DNA of 64,000 nucleotides, from positions 119,781-183,780 of the forward strand of contig CACYOC010000001.1 in NCBI GenBank assembly GCA_902775975.1, in the 5' to 3' direction. This document shows, piece by piece, positions 9,130-18,170 of this stretch. Under the pieces are notes generated by a model that had not been told where the DNA came from, made no database searches, and was given only the letters and a program-made list of their open reading frames with translations. The stretch comes from an uncultured Bacteroidales bacterium (GTDB taxonomy: Bacteria; Bacteroidota; Bacteroidia; Bacteroidales; Bacteroidaceae). Within the stretch, counting starts at the first letter, position 1. The number at the start of each line of letters is the position of its first letter. Position numbers and translations under genes: made by a program.

Positions 9130-10440
9130 ATGAGAAGACTATATACATATTTTGTCGTACTGACAGGAGTGCTGGCGCTGGCTTCGTGCAGCGACGACGT
9201 GGAGAACGTCTTTGGCGCTACGGCTGCCGAGCGTACTGATGCTGGGCAGCGTGCCTACTACTCCATTCTGGAGGGTAGCGAGCAGGGCTGGGCACTCGAC
9301 TTCTATCCTGGCAATCGCATAGAGGGTGGCGTAGTCTATACGGCACGCTTCAAGGGCGGTCAGGCAACGTTGGCGTGCGAGCAAGCCATCAGCAATCCCA
9401 TCGACTACAAGAGCTATCCTGCCGGCACGGAGATGACCTCCGACTATCGGATAACCAACGAGACGGGCGTAATGCTCACCTTCGACACCTACAACGTGCT
9501 GTTCCACTACTGGTCACAGCCCTTCAAGGGTCACGCCAAGGGCTACGAGAGCGACTACGAGTTCACCTTCATCTCCGCTACGCCCGACGAGGTGGTGCTG
9601 CGCGGCAAGAAGTATGGCAACCTGCTGCGGATGTATCCGCTGAAGAGTGCTGCCACAGACTATGTGAAGGACGTAGCCACTATGCACACCACGCTGAGCG
9701 CCATCAACCGCAAGCGTGCCGTAGTAGATGGCAAGACCTACCCCATCACTATGGCGTACAACCTGATGAGCTACGAGGCCGCTGACGGACAGCGCACGGT
9801 AGCCTTTGTCCACACCCCTACGGGCATCCGTTTCTACGAGCCCATCCAGATGGGAGGTTACAGCTACAGCGCAATGACCTACGACAAGGACACGCAGGAG
9901 CTGCGCACTGCCGACGGCCGTGCCGTGCTGCCCCGCCCCACCACGCTGGAGCAGCAGTTTGTCTGCGCCCAGAGCCAGTGGCTCTTCGGCTATAAGTACA
10001 GCGTCAGCACCAAGAGTTACACCCTCGACGGTATGTGCGACGAGCTGAAGGACATCATCAGCCACTGTGCCGACGTGGTCAATAAAGGCACGTGGGGCGA
10101 GACCGTCCGCGAGCTGTACCTCGGTGCCAATCAGGAGCCTTTCGCCAACGACAAGCACCGCTGGGTGTTGGGTTGGCAGACGCGTATGAGTTCCATTCGC
10201 TACAACATCGGCTACGCCGTCGATATAGAGGTTGCTGACGCTGCGCGCCAGCTGGTGAACATCAATATGGTGGAGGCCGCCAACCTCTTCTCCAACTACG
10301 GCTACTGGCAGCCCTTTGTCGATTTCGTGGGTCAGCACAGTCCCTATCTGCTGACGTTCGACAACGACGAGAATCCCAAGGAGGCAACGCTCGTCAGCGA
10401 GCGCGACGCCACCAAGTGGTTTAAGGTGACGGTGAGGTAG
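9130..10440 (+). CDS. DUF4302-type lipoprotein
   Basis: 436 residues from the ATG at 9130. A TTG at 9121 is in frame, but MRRLYTYFVVLTGVLALASC is the natural lipoprotein signal and aligns with the start of the SusD gene. The early region (FGATAAERTDAGQRAYYSIL, then GWALDFYPG) fits DUF4302, a Bacteroidota family of unknown function repeatedly found beside SusC/SusD and Mx1-type metallopeptidases. No catalytic motif seen. It is the last gene of the cluster and is followed directly by a GC-rich palindrome. Probably a surface lipoprotein assisting the SusCD complex (inference). Confidence 0.8.
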   Translation: MRRLYTYFVVLTGVLALASCSDDVENVFGATAAERTDAGQRAYYSILEGSEQGWALDFYPGNRIEGGVVYTARFKGGQATLACEQAISNPIDYKSYPAGTEMTSDYRITNETGVMLTFDTYNVLFHYWSQPFKGHAKGYESDYEFTFISATPDEVVLRGKKYGNLLRMYPLKSAATDYVKDVATMHTTLSAINRKRAVVDGKTYPITMAYNLMSYEAADGQRTVAFVHTPTGIRFYEPIQMGGYSYSAMTYDKDTQELRTADGRAVLPRPTTLEQQFVCAQSQWLFGYKYSVSTKSYTLDGMCDELKDIISHCADVVNKGTWGETVRELYLGANQEPFANDKHRWVLGWQTRMSSIRYNIGYAVDIEVADAARQLVNINMVEAANLFSNYGYWQPFVDFVGQHSPYLLTFDNDENPKEATLVSERDATKWFKVTVR

Positions 10441-10476
10441 GCCCACCCCCGACCCCTCCCGAAGGGAGGAGAGGAG
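10441..10476. repeat. GC-rich palindromic element, copy 3 (intergenic)
   Basis: GCCCACCCCCGACCCCTCCC, GAA, GGGAGGAGAGGAGG begins on the base after the DUF4302 stop codon. With copies 1 and 2 this gives three consecutive genes each followed within 5 bp by the element. Confidence 0.8.
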
Positions 10477-10536
10477 GATAGTATAAACGTTGAATCAAAC
10501 AAATAAATAAATCATCAAACATAAAAACAAAACATT

Positions 10537-12528
10537 ATGAAAAGACAAAATCAACTAAACATTAAGCGAGGCTTACTCAGTAAGCTGGTACTACTTGTGG
10601 CACTGTTCTTAGGGAGCAGTAATGCGTGGGCGCAGAAATCCGTAAGTGGAGATGGCTATTCTTATGGATTTGAGAATAACAACCTTGCAGCAGAAGGGTG
10701 GACAGTTGCTGGAGATAATATATCGAGCAATACAAAAATCTATTATAAGACTGATTATGGAACTGTCGTATATAGTGGAGACTATAGTTTCCAATTCAGA
10801 GGAAACGCAACTCCTTATCCTCCTCAATTCCTAATATCTCCACAAATAGAACACTCAGCTACAGGAACTGACATAACCTTTTATTATAATAATAATGGTT
10901 CTGCTGATGGTGAGTCTTTTTGTGTAGGCTATTCGACTTCGACTAACGAAACTTCTAGTTTTGGAAATTGGTCGGATCCTGTCATCGTTAACAAAGGCAG
11001 TGGATGGGTAAAATATAGCGCAACCCTTAATTCCACTAATATTAATTATATTGCTATTAAGTATACGTCGCAAAACAAGAATAAAATTTCTATCGATGAC
11101 ATTACGATATCTGAAGCAGAAACATATAAACGCCCTAAGAATCTTTCAGTAAGTTCTTTTGATTCTTCCTCGGCTACATTAACTTGGGACAATGGCAGTG
11201 ATGAAACTGCATGGGAAGTTGCTTATTCAACAAAGGAAGATTTTGACCCCAAAACTGAGGGCATTAAAATTCCTGTAACCGAAAACCCATACACTCTTAC
11301 AGGTCTAATAGATGGAGTTACGTACTATGCATACGTTCGATCAAACTATGGTGGAAATTATAGCGAACCCAGCAATAAGATTAGTTTTACGCCAACTGAC
11401 AATTTGCTCTTAAATGATGATTCTAATACAAATACAAATGTTATTATTCCTACTAATGCGTCTTACGAAGCTCATAGTCAATTTATTATACCTTTACAAG
11501 ACTTAACTTCTATGACAAATGGGACTATCTCATCACTAATATTATATGGATATGGAACCAATACTAGCACCCTTAATGCTACATGGCCCAATACAACTTT
11601 TGATGTATTTGTAAACGAAATAAATGAAACGGCATTCTCATCTTCTTTTCTTGAGTGGGGAACCAACGTATGTGATGATGCCACACTCTCTATTAATAAT
11701 GGAGAGATGATTATTAATTTTGAAACTCCTTATAAGTATGAAGGAGGTAATTTGTTAATAGGAATACAAAAAGGCACCACGGGTTCTGCTGTTGCATGTG
11801 GATGGTACGGAAAGACAGAGGATACTAATAAAAGTTCTGCTTATGCAAAAAAATCATGGGCAGGTGGTTCTCTAACAATGTCTGCAGAAAAATTTAGTCC
11901 AAAAGTAAAAATCTATTTCAGTTCTCCTACCATCCCCGTCACTCTCGGCAGCAACGGTTATACGACATTTGCTTGTCCTCGCCCACTCGACCTGACGGCG
12001 GAAAATCTGCCCGACGGACTGAAGGCTTATAGGGCTGAGGTTAGTGCTAAAGAAGGAAAAGTTAGATTTAAGGAGATTAACAAGAAGGTGGTTGCTAATA
12101 CAGGTATCCTGCTGGCTGGTACTGCTAATAAGACCTATAATATTCCAGTTGCTGACAGTGGCGATCCAGTTGGCGACAATGCCTTCCTCGTGAACAGCAC
12201 GGGCGGCACATTCGCAGCAGAAGATGGCTACACCTACTTCGGCTTCAAGAAGAACAGCGACCCCATTACCTTCGCTACGTTCAATCCCAGCACTGTGGCT
12301 ATTCCTACGAACAAGGCTTATCTGAAGGTGGAGACATCAAAACTGCCTACTGAAGCACACCAGTTGGTTGCTCTGTTTGACGATGGTGAGACCACATCGC
12401 TTCGCGAAATTAGGAATGAGGAATTAGGAATTAAGAATGCCGTATTCTTTAACCTCAATGGTCAGCGCGTTGCACAGCCTACTAAGGGACTGTATATTGT
12501 GAACGGAAAGAAGGTCTTAGTTCCGTAA
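10537..12528 (+). CDS. Secreted adhesin-like protein: choice-of-anchor-J-like, Fn3-like domains and C-terminal tag
   Basis: 663 residues with a signal peptide ending near SNAWAQ. Residues about 35-195 look like a choice-of-anchor-J/MAM-type beta sandwich (GYSYGFENNN ... IDDITISEA). Residues about 198-285 form a fibronectin-III-like domain (ATLTWDNGSDETAWEVAYS ... TYYAYVRSNYGG). The third region ends near 465, followed by a 'GSNGYTTFACPRPLDL' module and the tag RVAQPTKGLYIVNG. Base use changes sharply near 11930: upstream it is AT-rich, downstream GC-rich like the neighbours, suggesting a new N-terminal part joined to a resident C-terminal cassette. The linker before the tag (12407-12439) is AATTAGGAATGAG-type simple repeat read as RNEELGIKN. 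Confidence 0.75.
   Translation: MKRQNQLNIKRGLLSKLVLLVALFLGSSNAWAQKSVSGDGYSYGFENNNLAAEGWTVAGDNISSNTKIYYKTDYGTVVYSGDYSFQFRGNATPYPPQFLISPQIEHSATGTDITFYYNNNGSADGESFCVGYSTSTNETSSFGNWSDPVIVNKGSGWVKYSATLNSTNINYIAIKYTSQNKNKISIDDITISEAETYKRPKNLSVSSFDSSSATLTWDNGSDETAWEVAYSTKEDFDPKTEGIKIPVTENPYTLTGLIDGVTYYAYVRSNYGGNYSEPSNKISFTPTDNLLLNDDSNTNTNVIIPTNASYEAHSQFIIPLQDLTSMTNGTISSLILYGYGTNTSTLNATWPNTTFDVFVNEINETAFSSSFLEWGTNVCDDATLSINNGEMIINFETPYKYEGGNLLIGIQKGTTGSAVACGWYGKTEDTNKSSAYAKKSWAGGSLTMSAEKFSPKVKIYFSSPTIPVTLGSNGYTTFACPRPLDLTAENLPDGLKAYRAEVSAKEGKVRFKEINKKVVANTGILLAGTANKTYNIPVADSGDPVGDNAFLVNSTGGTFAAEDGYTYFGFKKNSDPITFATFNPSTVAIPTNKAYLKVETSKLPTEAHQLVALFDDGETTSLREIRNEELGIKNAVFFNLNGQRVAQPTKGLYIVNGKKVLVP
12407..12439 (+). 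repeat. AATTAGGAATGAG simple repeat inside the coding region
   Basis: Short repeats AATTAGGAATGAGGAATTAG encode the linker (IRNEELGIKN) just before the C-terminal tag. The same kind of sequence, TAATTACTAATTC, is intergenic at about 55070-55110, so an intergenic repeat type is being read as protein here. Confidence 0.6.
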
Positions 12529-12571
12529 GTGAGAGATGAGGTAATGAATAAAAACTAAAAAGAACAAAACA

Positions 12572-12727
12572 ATGAAAAAAACATATATCAATCCTAAACT
12601 CTGTATCGTCAAGATTGAGACGGCAAAGATGATTGCCCTGTCGGGACAACTGGATACCACCCAAAGCATCACTAACTCTGATGATTTCGGTGCCCGCGAA
12701 TACGACTTCGACGAGGACGAGTACTAA
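12572..12727 (+). CDS. Small acidic-tailed peptide of unknown function
   Basis: A 51-codon ORF from ATG to TAA, 43 bp after the tagged adhesin gene. It reads MKKTYINPKLCIVKIETAKM, then IALSGQLD, and ends REYDFDEDEY. The basic, Pro-containing head, central hydrophobic/Ser-Gly step and strongly acidic C-terminus match a pattern I recall in short Bacteroidales ORFs, usually downstream of secreted-protein genes. There is no classical signal peptide. It could be a peptide precursor or a small regulator; nothing in the sequence decides. A perfect 10-bp inverted repeat (12737-12757) follows 10 bp after its stop. Confidence 0.6.
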   Translation: MKKTYINPKLCIVKIETAKMIALSGQLDTTQSITNSDDFGAREYDFDEDEY

Positions 12728-13029
12728 GCATGAGCGGAGCGAGGACGGTCCTCGCTCATAGTCCGGACGGTCCGAACGGCGAGTCCGCATAGTCCGCACG
12801 AAGTGTTTCTATAGGGGAAACAAAGTGTTTCTATAGGAGAAACAGAGTGTTTCTATAGGGGAAACAGAGCGTCCGGATAGGGTTTACTTCTGACGAGAAT
12901 AGGGTTTGCAGGTTGCAAGCTATGGGCTGAAAGCCTGCAAGCCCTACTATCAGAAAGCTGGAAACAGCAGGATGTAGAGAAAGAATGTGAAACAACTATT
13001 TGTTACAAACTAAAAATAAAGAAACACAC
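12728..13029. repeat. Intergenic stretch dense in short palindromes, including a 22-bp tandem repeat
   Basis: No gene seen. Contents: GAGCGAGGAC-G-GTCCTCGCTC, a perfect inverted repeat (12737-12757); GTCCGGAC/GGTCCGAAC motifs (12761-12780); three tandem copies of a 22-bp unit AGTGTTTCTATAGGGGAAAC (12802-12866), each holding the small palindrome GTTTC-TATAGG-GAAAC; and TTGCAGG ... CCTGCAA arms (about 12906-12946). None has a T-run. It separates two tagged secreted-protein genes. Confidence 0.75.
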
Positions 13030-14016
13030 ATGATGAAAAAAGTAATGATGATGGCCGCGCTGCTGGCACTGACAACGTCTTCTTGGGCTCAAAACGAGGA
13101 GACGGTGGTGACGCCACCGGCGGGCTTAGAGACAGAACCCTATGTGGCTATTCTGACCACAACGGGTGGAGAAACGTACTACCAGAACGTTCAGGTGGGA
13201 ATCTATAATGGAACTGAAGCTTACTTTCAGGGACTTGCATACAATGGTGTTCCCGAGAGTTGGGCGAAGGGAACTATTTCGAACATAGGGCCGCTCAATA
13301 TCATCAGTTTCCCCAAGACGTTCTTAGGTTCTTTCTCGTATCTGGGAGCGGAGTATAAATACTACCTGAACGAAACTACGTTCCTCTACAACGAGGGAGT
13401 GTATTCGGCTCCTGCAGGCTATAGCATTTCGGGCGGCATAGGTGCTGAGACGTACAACACGGCAACGCTGAAGAAGCTGGTGGAGAAGGAGGCTACGCCT
13501 GCCAAGCCGTCGCTGCGCTTCGGTCCGAGCCTCAACGGCAGCACGTATATGTCGTTTATGACGATTCCCCTCATCGACACGAACGGCGACCCGCTGGTGA
13601 GCGACAAGCTGAGCTACGTCTTCTACTACGTGAAGGACGACGTGCAGCAGGAGCTGACGTTTACGAAGGACAAGTACAAGAAGCTGACGGAGGATATGAC
13701 GGAGATTCCGTATAACTTCACCGACAAGTGGGATATTGACAACTACGAGATCTGGATGAACCAGGGCGAGGGTGTGCTGAAGACGTGGACGAAGCTGGGT
13801 CTGCAGAGCATCTATCGTGGCTTAGACGTGGAGCACCGCTCTGAGATTGACTGGTTCGATATGGACGCCTACTGGAAGGGTGGCTCGGGCATTGAGGACG
13901 TGAAGAGCGACAACGGTGCCAAGGCGAACGTGTTCTACGACCTGCGCGGCCAGCGTGTGGACAAACCGACCAAAGGTCTGTATATTGTCAACGGACGCAA
14001 GGTGATTGTGAAATAA
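13030..14016 (+). CDS. Secreted hypothetical protein with C-terminal tag
   Basis: 328 residues from the ATG at 13030 (a second ATG follows at once). The in-frame TTG at 13000 would place ten polar residues before the signal peptide MMKKVMMMAALLALTTSSWAQ and is unlikely. I recognise no domain; the body is beta-rich with many Tyr and Thr. It ends in DLRGQRVDKPTKGLYIVNG plus a basic tail, the window's export tag. The gene is followed by a strong terminator at 14033-14076. Probably an exported surface protein. Confidence 0.75.
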   Translation: MMKKVMMMAALLALTTSSWAQNEETVVTPPAGLETEPYVAILTTTGGETYYQNVQVGIYNGTEAYFQGLAYNGVPESWAKGTISNIGPLNIISFPKTFLGSFSYLGAEYKYYLNETTFLYNEGVYSAPAGYSISGGIGAETYNTATLKKLVEKEATPAKPSLRFGPSLNGSTYMSFMTIPLIDTNGDPLVSDKLSYVFYYVKDDVQQELTFTKDKYKKLTEDMTEIPYNFTDKWDIDNYEIWMNQGEGVLKTWTKLGLQSIYRGLDVEHRSEIDWFDMDAYWKGGSGIEDVKSDNGAKANVFYDLRGQRVDKPTKGLYIVNGRKVIVK

Positions 14017-14032
14017 TAATAAAGACACAAAA

Positions 14033-14076
14033 AACCGCGACTGTTTCGGCAGCCGCGGTTAATTTTATTTTTTTGT
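14033..14076. terminator. Bidirectional rho-independent terminator
   Basis: AACCGCGACTG, loop TTTCGG, CAGCCGCGGTT form an 11-bp stem with one mismatch, flanked by an A-run on the left and a T-run on the right. It sits between the converging tagged-protein gene and the HTH gene and can serve both. Confidence 0.85.
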
Positions 14077-14280
14077 CTTTGGAAAAGCCTCTTCTGATAA
14101 CTCCTTAAAGAAGTCGTACTCCAAAATAACGCTAATTCTCATTAACAAGCGAACGTCTAAGCTCTTACGCTTAAAAATGTTATAAACGTTCGTACGCTCA
14201 CAGGGAATCTGTGTTGCCAGCCATGCTGCTGACTTGCCCTGCTTTCTGAGGATTTCCTCAATGTGCTTTCCTATATTCAT
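14065..14280 (-). CDS. Small XRE-type helix-turn-helix regulator
   Basis: 71 residues: MNIGKHIEEILRKQGKSAAW, LATQIPCERTNVYNIF, then a third and fourth helix. This is the five-helix XRE/Cro DNA-binding fold with essentially nothing else, apart from a short KELSEEAFPKTKK tail. It is transcribed alone from a TACCTTTG promoter (14330-14337). No toxin gene lies next to it, so it is more likely a stand-alone regulator than an antitoxin. The target is unknown. Confidence 0.8.
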   Translation of the reverse strand: MNIGKHIEEILRKQGKSAAWLATQIPCERTNVYNIFKRKSLDVRLLMRISVILEYDFFKELSEEAFPKTKK

Positions 14281-14329
14281 ACTCCAGCCCTGATTAGTTT
14301 TTTCTACTACGGTCTTACTATCTCGGCTG

Positions 14330-14337
14330 CAAAGGTA
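14330..14337 (-). promoter_or_regulatory. -7 promoter element of the HTH gene
   Basis: On the minus strand this reads TACCTTTG followed by C, a full match to the Bacteroidota -7 consensus TAnnTTTG. It lies about 50 bp upstream of the HTH start. No clear TTTG is seen at -33. Confidence 0.6.
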
Positions 14338-14384
14338 AGAAATAAATCTCGATATATCAGCACTTTATTGTAGAATTCTTTTTC

Positions 14385-15905
14385 TCAATCTGCATTTAGT
14401 AGTAAACTTTTCCCTATACAGGCGTTCGGTTGTTGAATATGTAACAACGAACAGACCGTTGGAGCAATGTCGGTGATGTGTACTTCACGCGGAGTTGCAC
14501 CGTGAGGGATGTGCCAACCGTAGAACAGCAGGGGTATGTGTGCGTCGTAGGGATTCCATTCGCCGTGGGTGGTGCCTATGGGCGACGAATAGCGACCGAA
14601 ATCGTAGTAGCCTGGATCGGGACAGACAATGATGTCGCCCGAGCGGTGGAAGTTATAGCCGCAGATAATGCGCTCGCGGAGCATCTGGGGTACTGCCGTC
14701 TGCTGTGCCTTCTCGAAATCGACGACAAACGAGATGTGCGGACACTGGCGCAGGAACTCTACGGCAACATCCTTGACGCGCTGCAGGTCGAGACCCTCCT
14801 TGGCTATCATGGCGTGGTCGAGGTAGAAGCGGTAGTCGTAGATGGCCTGTACAAGCGGCATCTGGTTGTGCAACTTGTTCATGAGGTAGGTCTCCAGCTC
14901 GCGCCTGATGTCAGAGGACACCCACTTGCCGCCGCTCAGCTTGTGGTCTTGCATGAACTTGAAGTTGTGCGCTCCACCGTGGTCGGCGGTGAGGAAGACG
15001 AGGTAGTTGCCCTGCCCCACCTCGCTGTCGAGTGCCTGGAAGAGTCGTGCCAGGTCTTTGTCGAGTTCGAGGTAGGCCTCGTCGGTGTGTTCGCCACGGG
15101 TGGCCCACTTATGTCCGATGACGTCGGTCTGCGAGTAGCTGACGCAGAGCATATCGGGTACGGTGCCCTTGCCCAACTGCTCGCCCTTGAGGGCAGCAAT
15201 GGCCATATCGGTGATGAGCTGTCCGGTGACGGGCGACATTCCAATCTCCTTACCCATTTCCTTGAACGTCTCGTTCTTGGCCACCAGCTTGTTACAGTCC
15301 TTCGCCCACTGTGGCAACTCGGTCATATAGTACGTGCTGCTGATGAACTGGCGGTTCTGTGTGTCGAGCCAGTAGGCGGCATTGCCGGAGCGTCCGGCAG
15401 GCAGTATGGCGGCACGGTCTTTGTAGCTGACGCCAATGACCTTTGAGCGGAAGTCGGTGTGCAGGCGCAGCTGGTCGCCGATGGTCGTTGCCAACAGGTT
15501 GCGGGGCGACATACAGCCCGCCTTCTCGTTGTCGCTGCCTACGGGTTTCACGGTGTCGTCGTCGCAGCAGTAGGTCTTCTTGCCGTCAATGCAGAACGTG
15601 TTGCCGCAGATGCCGTGAAAGGCAGGTGTGGTGCCAGTATATGCCGAGGTATGGCCTATGGCGGTGATGGTCGGCAGATAGTTGATGAGGCAGTTGTCGA
15701 ACGAGTAGCCCCGGTCGATGAGTCTGCGGAAACCGTCGCTGCCGAAGCGGTCGTAGTAGCGCGACAGGTAGTCCCAGCGCATCTGATCCACGACAATTCC
15801 CACGACGAGCTTGGGTTGCTCACCGAACTGCGGTCGCTGCGACTGAGCGGTAGCAGCTACCGTCAGCGCAACGACGCACAATAATGATAAAAACAGTCTT
15901 TTCAT
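14385..15905 (-). CDS. PafA-like alkaline phosphatase (periplasmic phosphomonoesterase)
   Basis: 506 residues with signal peptide MKRLFLSLLCVVALTVAATA. Alkaline phosphatase superfamily features: metal ligand D40 in GIVVDQMRWD, likely nucleophile T79 in LPTITAIGH, N102 region GICGNTF, and SYKDRAAILPAGR, which matches the K-x-R pair that distinguishes PafA phosphomonoesterases from diesterases. Later ligands are in TADHGGAHNF and in the C-terminal GTTHGEWNPYDAHIPL. PafA enzymes release phosphate from many monoesters in the periplasm. The ATG lies one base after the EF-G2 stop, so the two genes are almost certainly cotranscribed. Confidence 0.88.
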   Translation of the reverse strand: MKRLFLSLLCVVALTVAATAQSQRPQFGEQPKLVVGIVVDQMRWDYLSRYYDRFGSDGFRRLIDRGYSFDNCLINYLPTITAIGHTSAYTGTTPAFHGICGNTFCIDGKKTYCCDDDTVKPVGSDNEKAGCMSPRNLLATTIGDQLRLHTDFRSKVIGVSYKDRAAILPAGRSGNAAYWLDTQNRQFISSTYYMTELPQWAKDCNKLVAKNETFKEMGKEIGMSPVTGQLITDMAIAALKGEQLGKGTVPDMLCVSYSQTDVIGHKWATRGEHTDEAYLELDKDLARLFQALDSEVGQGNYLVFLTADHGGAHNFKFMQDHKLSGGKWVSSDIRRELETYLMNKLHNQMPLVQAIYDYRFYLDHAMIAKEGLDLQRVKDVAVEFLRQCPHISFVVDFEKAQQTAVPQMLRERIICGYNFHRSGDIIVCPDPGYYDFGRYSSPIGTTHGEWNPYDAHIPLLFYGWHIPHGATPREVHITDIAPTVCSLLHIQQPNACIGKSLLLNAD

Positions 15906-15906
15906 G

Positions 15907-18066
15907 TTAGTCTTCGTCCTTCATCTCAGCCTCATGCTGCTTGATGAGCTCCTGCTGGATGTCGTTCGGTACGAGTTCGTAGCTTGAGAACGATGTGGTG
16001 AACGAAGCGCGGCCGCCGGTCAGCGAGCTCAGTGCAATAGAGTAGCTGGCGAGTTCCTTGAGAGGAATCTTGGCGGTGAGCTTCTGGTAGCCGTTCTCTG
16101 AGTCCATACCCATGATGATGGCACGGCGTCCCTGCAGGTCACTCATCACGTCGCCCATGTAGTCGGCAGGCACGAGTACCTCGAGGTCGTAGATGGGCTC
16201 GAGCACCTTGGGACCTGCCTCCTTGAAGGCGGCGCTGAAGGCGTTGCGGGCTGCGAGCATGAACGAGAGTTCGTTGGAATCGACGGGGTGCATCTTTCCG
16301 TCATAGACAATGACGCGCACGTCGCGGGCGTATGAACCGGTCAGCGGACCTTGCTCCATACGCTCCATCACACCCTTCAGGATGGCGGGCATGAAGCGCA
16401 TATCGATAGCACCGCCGACGACGCTGTTGATGAAGACGAGCTTGCCGCCCCACTCCAGGTCTTTCTCTTCCTTCGACTTGATGTTCATCTTGAACTCCTG
16501 TCCGTTGATGGTGAACGACGTCGGGTCGGGCATTCCGTCGGTGTAGGGCTCCACGATGAGGTGTACCTCGCCGAACTGTCCGGCACCACCCGACTGCTTC
16601 TTGTGACGGTAGTCGGCACGGGCCATCTTGGTGATGGTCTCACGATACGGAATCTTCGGCTCCTCGTAGTTGATCTGAATCTTCTCGTTGTTCTCCATAC
16701 GCCACTTCAGGGTGCGCAGGTGGAACTCGCCCTGCCCGTGGACGATAATCTGGCGCAGCTCCTTCGACTGCTCGACGACCCATGTGGGGTCTTCCTGGCG
16801 CATCTTCTGCAGGGCAGCCATCATCTTCTCGGTCTCGGCCTCGTTGACGGCCTTGATGGCGCGCGAGAACTTGGAGTTAGGATATTTGATGAAGTCGAAC
16901 TTATTATCTACGTCCTTGGCGTTCAGCGTGTTGCCGGTCTTCACGTCCTTCAGCTTCACGGTACAGCCGATGTCGCCGGCACGCAGCTCATCGACCTGAA
17001 TGCGGTTGGCACCGGCGCAGGCGTACAGCGTACCGATGCGCTCCTTCGAGCCACGGTCGGCATTGGTCAGGTCGTCGCCACTCTTCACGACGCCGCTCAT
17101 CACCTTGAAGTACTGCACCTCACCGATATGGGGCTCCACACCGGTCTTGAAGAAGTAGAGCGATGTGGGAGCGCTGGCGTCGGCAGGAACCTCCTTGCCG
17201 GCAGCATTCTTCACTACGGGCATCTCGCTGACGAAGGGCACTACGTTGCCCAAGAACTCCATCAGACGGCGCACACCCATGTCCTTGCCTGCACAGACGC
17301 AGAAGACGGGGAAGATAGAACGTGTCACCAGACCCTTGCGGATACCCTCGCGCATCTCGTCCTCGCTGAGGTCTTCGCTCTCGAAGAACTTCTCCATCAG
17401 CGTGTCGTCACCGGCAGCGGCAGCCTCGACGAGCTTGGCTTTCCACTCCTTGGCCTTCTCCAGCTGGTCGGCGGGAATGTCCTCAATGATGGGAGCGCCA
17501 CCCTCGGGCTTCCACGAGTATTTCTTCATCAGCAGCACGTCAATGACGCTGTTGAAGCCAGGACCCGTGGCAATGGGGTACTGCACGGGAACGCAGTTCG
17601 GACCATAGACCTCCTTCAGCTGTGCCAGAATCTGGTCGAAGTCGCAGTTGTCACGATCCAGCTGGTTGACGAGGAAGATAACGGGCTTCTTCAGCTTCTC
17701 AGTGGTGCGGAAGGCATTCATCGTTCCCACCTCGGGACCGTACTGGCCGTTGATGAGCAGCACAGCCTGGTCGGTGACGTTCAGCGCCGTAATGGCACCG
17801 CCCACGAAGTCGTCAGAACCCGGACAGTCAATGATGTTCAGCTTCTTGTTGTTCCACTCAACATGGAAAACCGTTGAGAACACCGAGTAGCCGTACTCCT
17901 GCTCTACAGGGAAGTAGTCGCTCATGGTGTTCTTACCCTCTACTGTTCCGCGGCGCTTGATGATGCCTGCCTCGTAAACCATTGCTTCGGCAAGAGTGGT
18001 CTTGCCGCTACCCGCACTGCCAATGAGTGCAATGTTTTTGATCTCGTTAGTCTGATAAACTTTCAT
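15907..18066 (-). CDS. fusA2: EF-G2, elongation factor G paralogue with altered GTPase site
   Basis: 719 residues with full EF-G architecture: G domain (P-loop GSAGSGKTT at 17-25, NQLD for guanine), domain II, and domains III-V (GGAGQFGEVHL, the domain IV/V junction GRRAIIMGM). The switch II motif of canonical EF-G is DTPGH; here it is DCPGS (residues 80-84), so Ser84 replaces the catalytic His. As I recall, a Bacteroides EF-G2 paralogue of this kind has been reported to drive elongation without GTP hydrolysis and to aid gut colonisation; this gene fits that group. It is followed by the PafA-like phosphatase with a one-base gap. A TACCTTTA -7-like box lies about 45 bp upstream. Confidence 0.88.
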   Translation of the reverse strand: MKVYQTNEIKNIALIGSAGSGKTTLAEAMVYEAGIIKRRGTVEGKNTMSDYFPVEQEYGYSVFSTVFHVEWNNKKLNIIDCPGSDDFVGGAITALNVTDQAVLLINGQYGPEVGTMNAFRTTEKLKKPVIFLVNQLDRDNCDFDQILAQLKEVYGPNCVPVQYPIATGPGFNSVIDVLLMKKYSWKPEGGAPIIEDIPADQLEKAKEWKAKLVEAAAAGDDTLMEKFFESEDLSEDEMREGIRKGLVTRSIFPVFCVCAGKDMGVRRLMEFLGNVVPFVSEMPVVKNAAGKEVPADASAPTSLYFFKTGVEPHIGEVQYFKVMSGVVKSGDDLTNADRGSKERIGTLYACAGANRIQVDELRAGDIGCTVKLKDVKTGNTLNAKDVDNKFDFIKYPNSKFSRAIKAVNEAETEKMMAALQKMRQEDPTWVVEQSKELRQIIVHGQGEFHLRTLKWRMENNEKIQINYEEPKIPYRETITKMARADYRHKKQSGGAGQFGEVHLIVEPYTDGMPDPTSFTINGQEFKMNIKSKEEKDLEWGGKLVFINSVVGGAIDMRFMPAILKGVMERMEQGPLTGSYARDVRVIVYDGKMHPVDSNELSFMLAARNAFSAAFKEAGPKVLEPIYDLEVLVPADYMGDVMSDLQGRRAIIMGMDSENGYQKLTAKIPLKELASYSIALSSLTGGRASFTTSFSSYELVPNDIQQELIKQHEAEMKDED

Positions 18067-18170
18067 AGTTGTTATTGTTTTTAGGTTATATATTTTCAGA
18101 AAGCGACGCTAAAGGTAGGCATTTTCGTGCGAAAAACCAACGATTGCTTTTAAATATTAAACTTTATTAG

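Noticed and set aside
12737-12757. Inverted repeat after the small ORF as a terminator
   Set aside because: No T-run follows, and the centre is one base, so a terminator cannot be supported.
14478-15446. 322-codon plus-strand ORF opposite the PafA-like gene
   Set aside because: Shadow; the PafA motifs on the minus strand are complete.
16351-17877. 508-codon plus-strand ORF opposite EF-G2
   Set aside because: Antisense shadow; EF-G2 on the minus strand is complete with all motifs.
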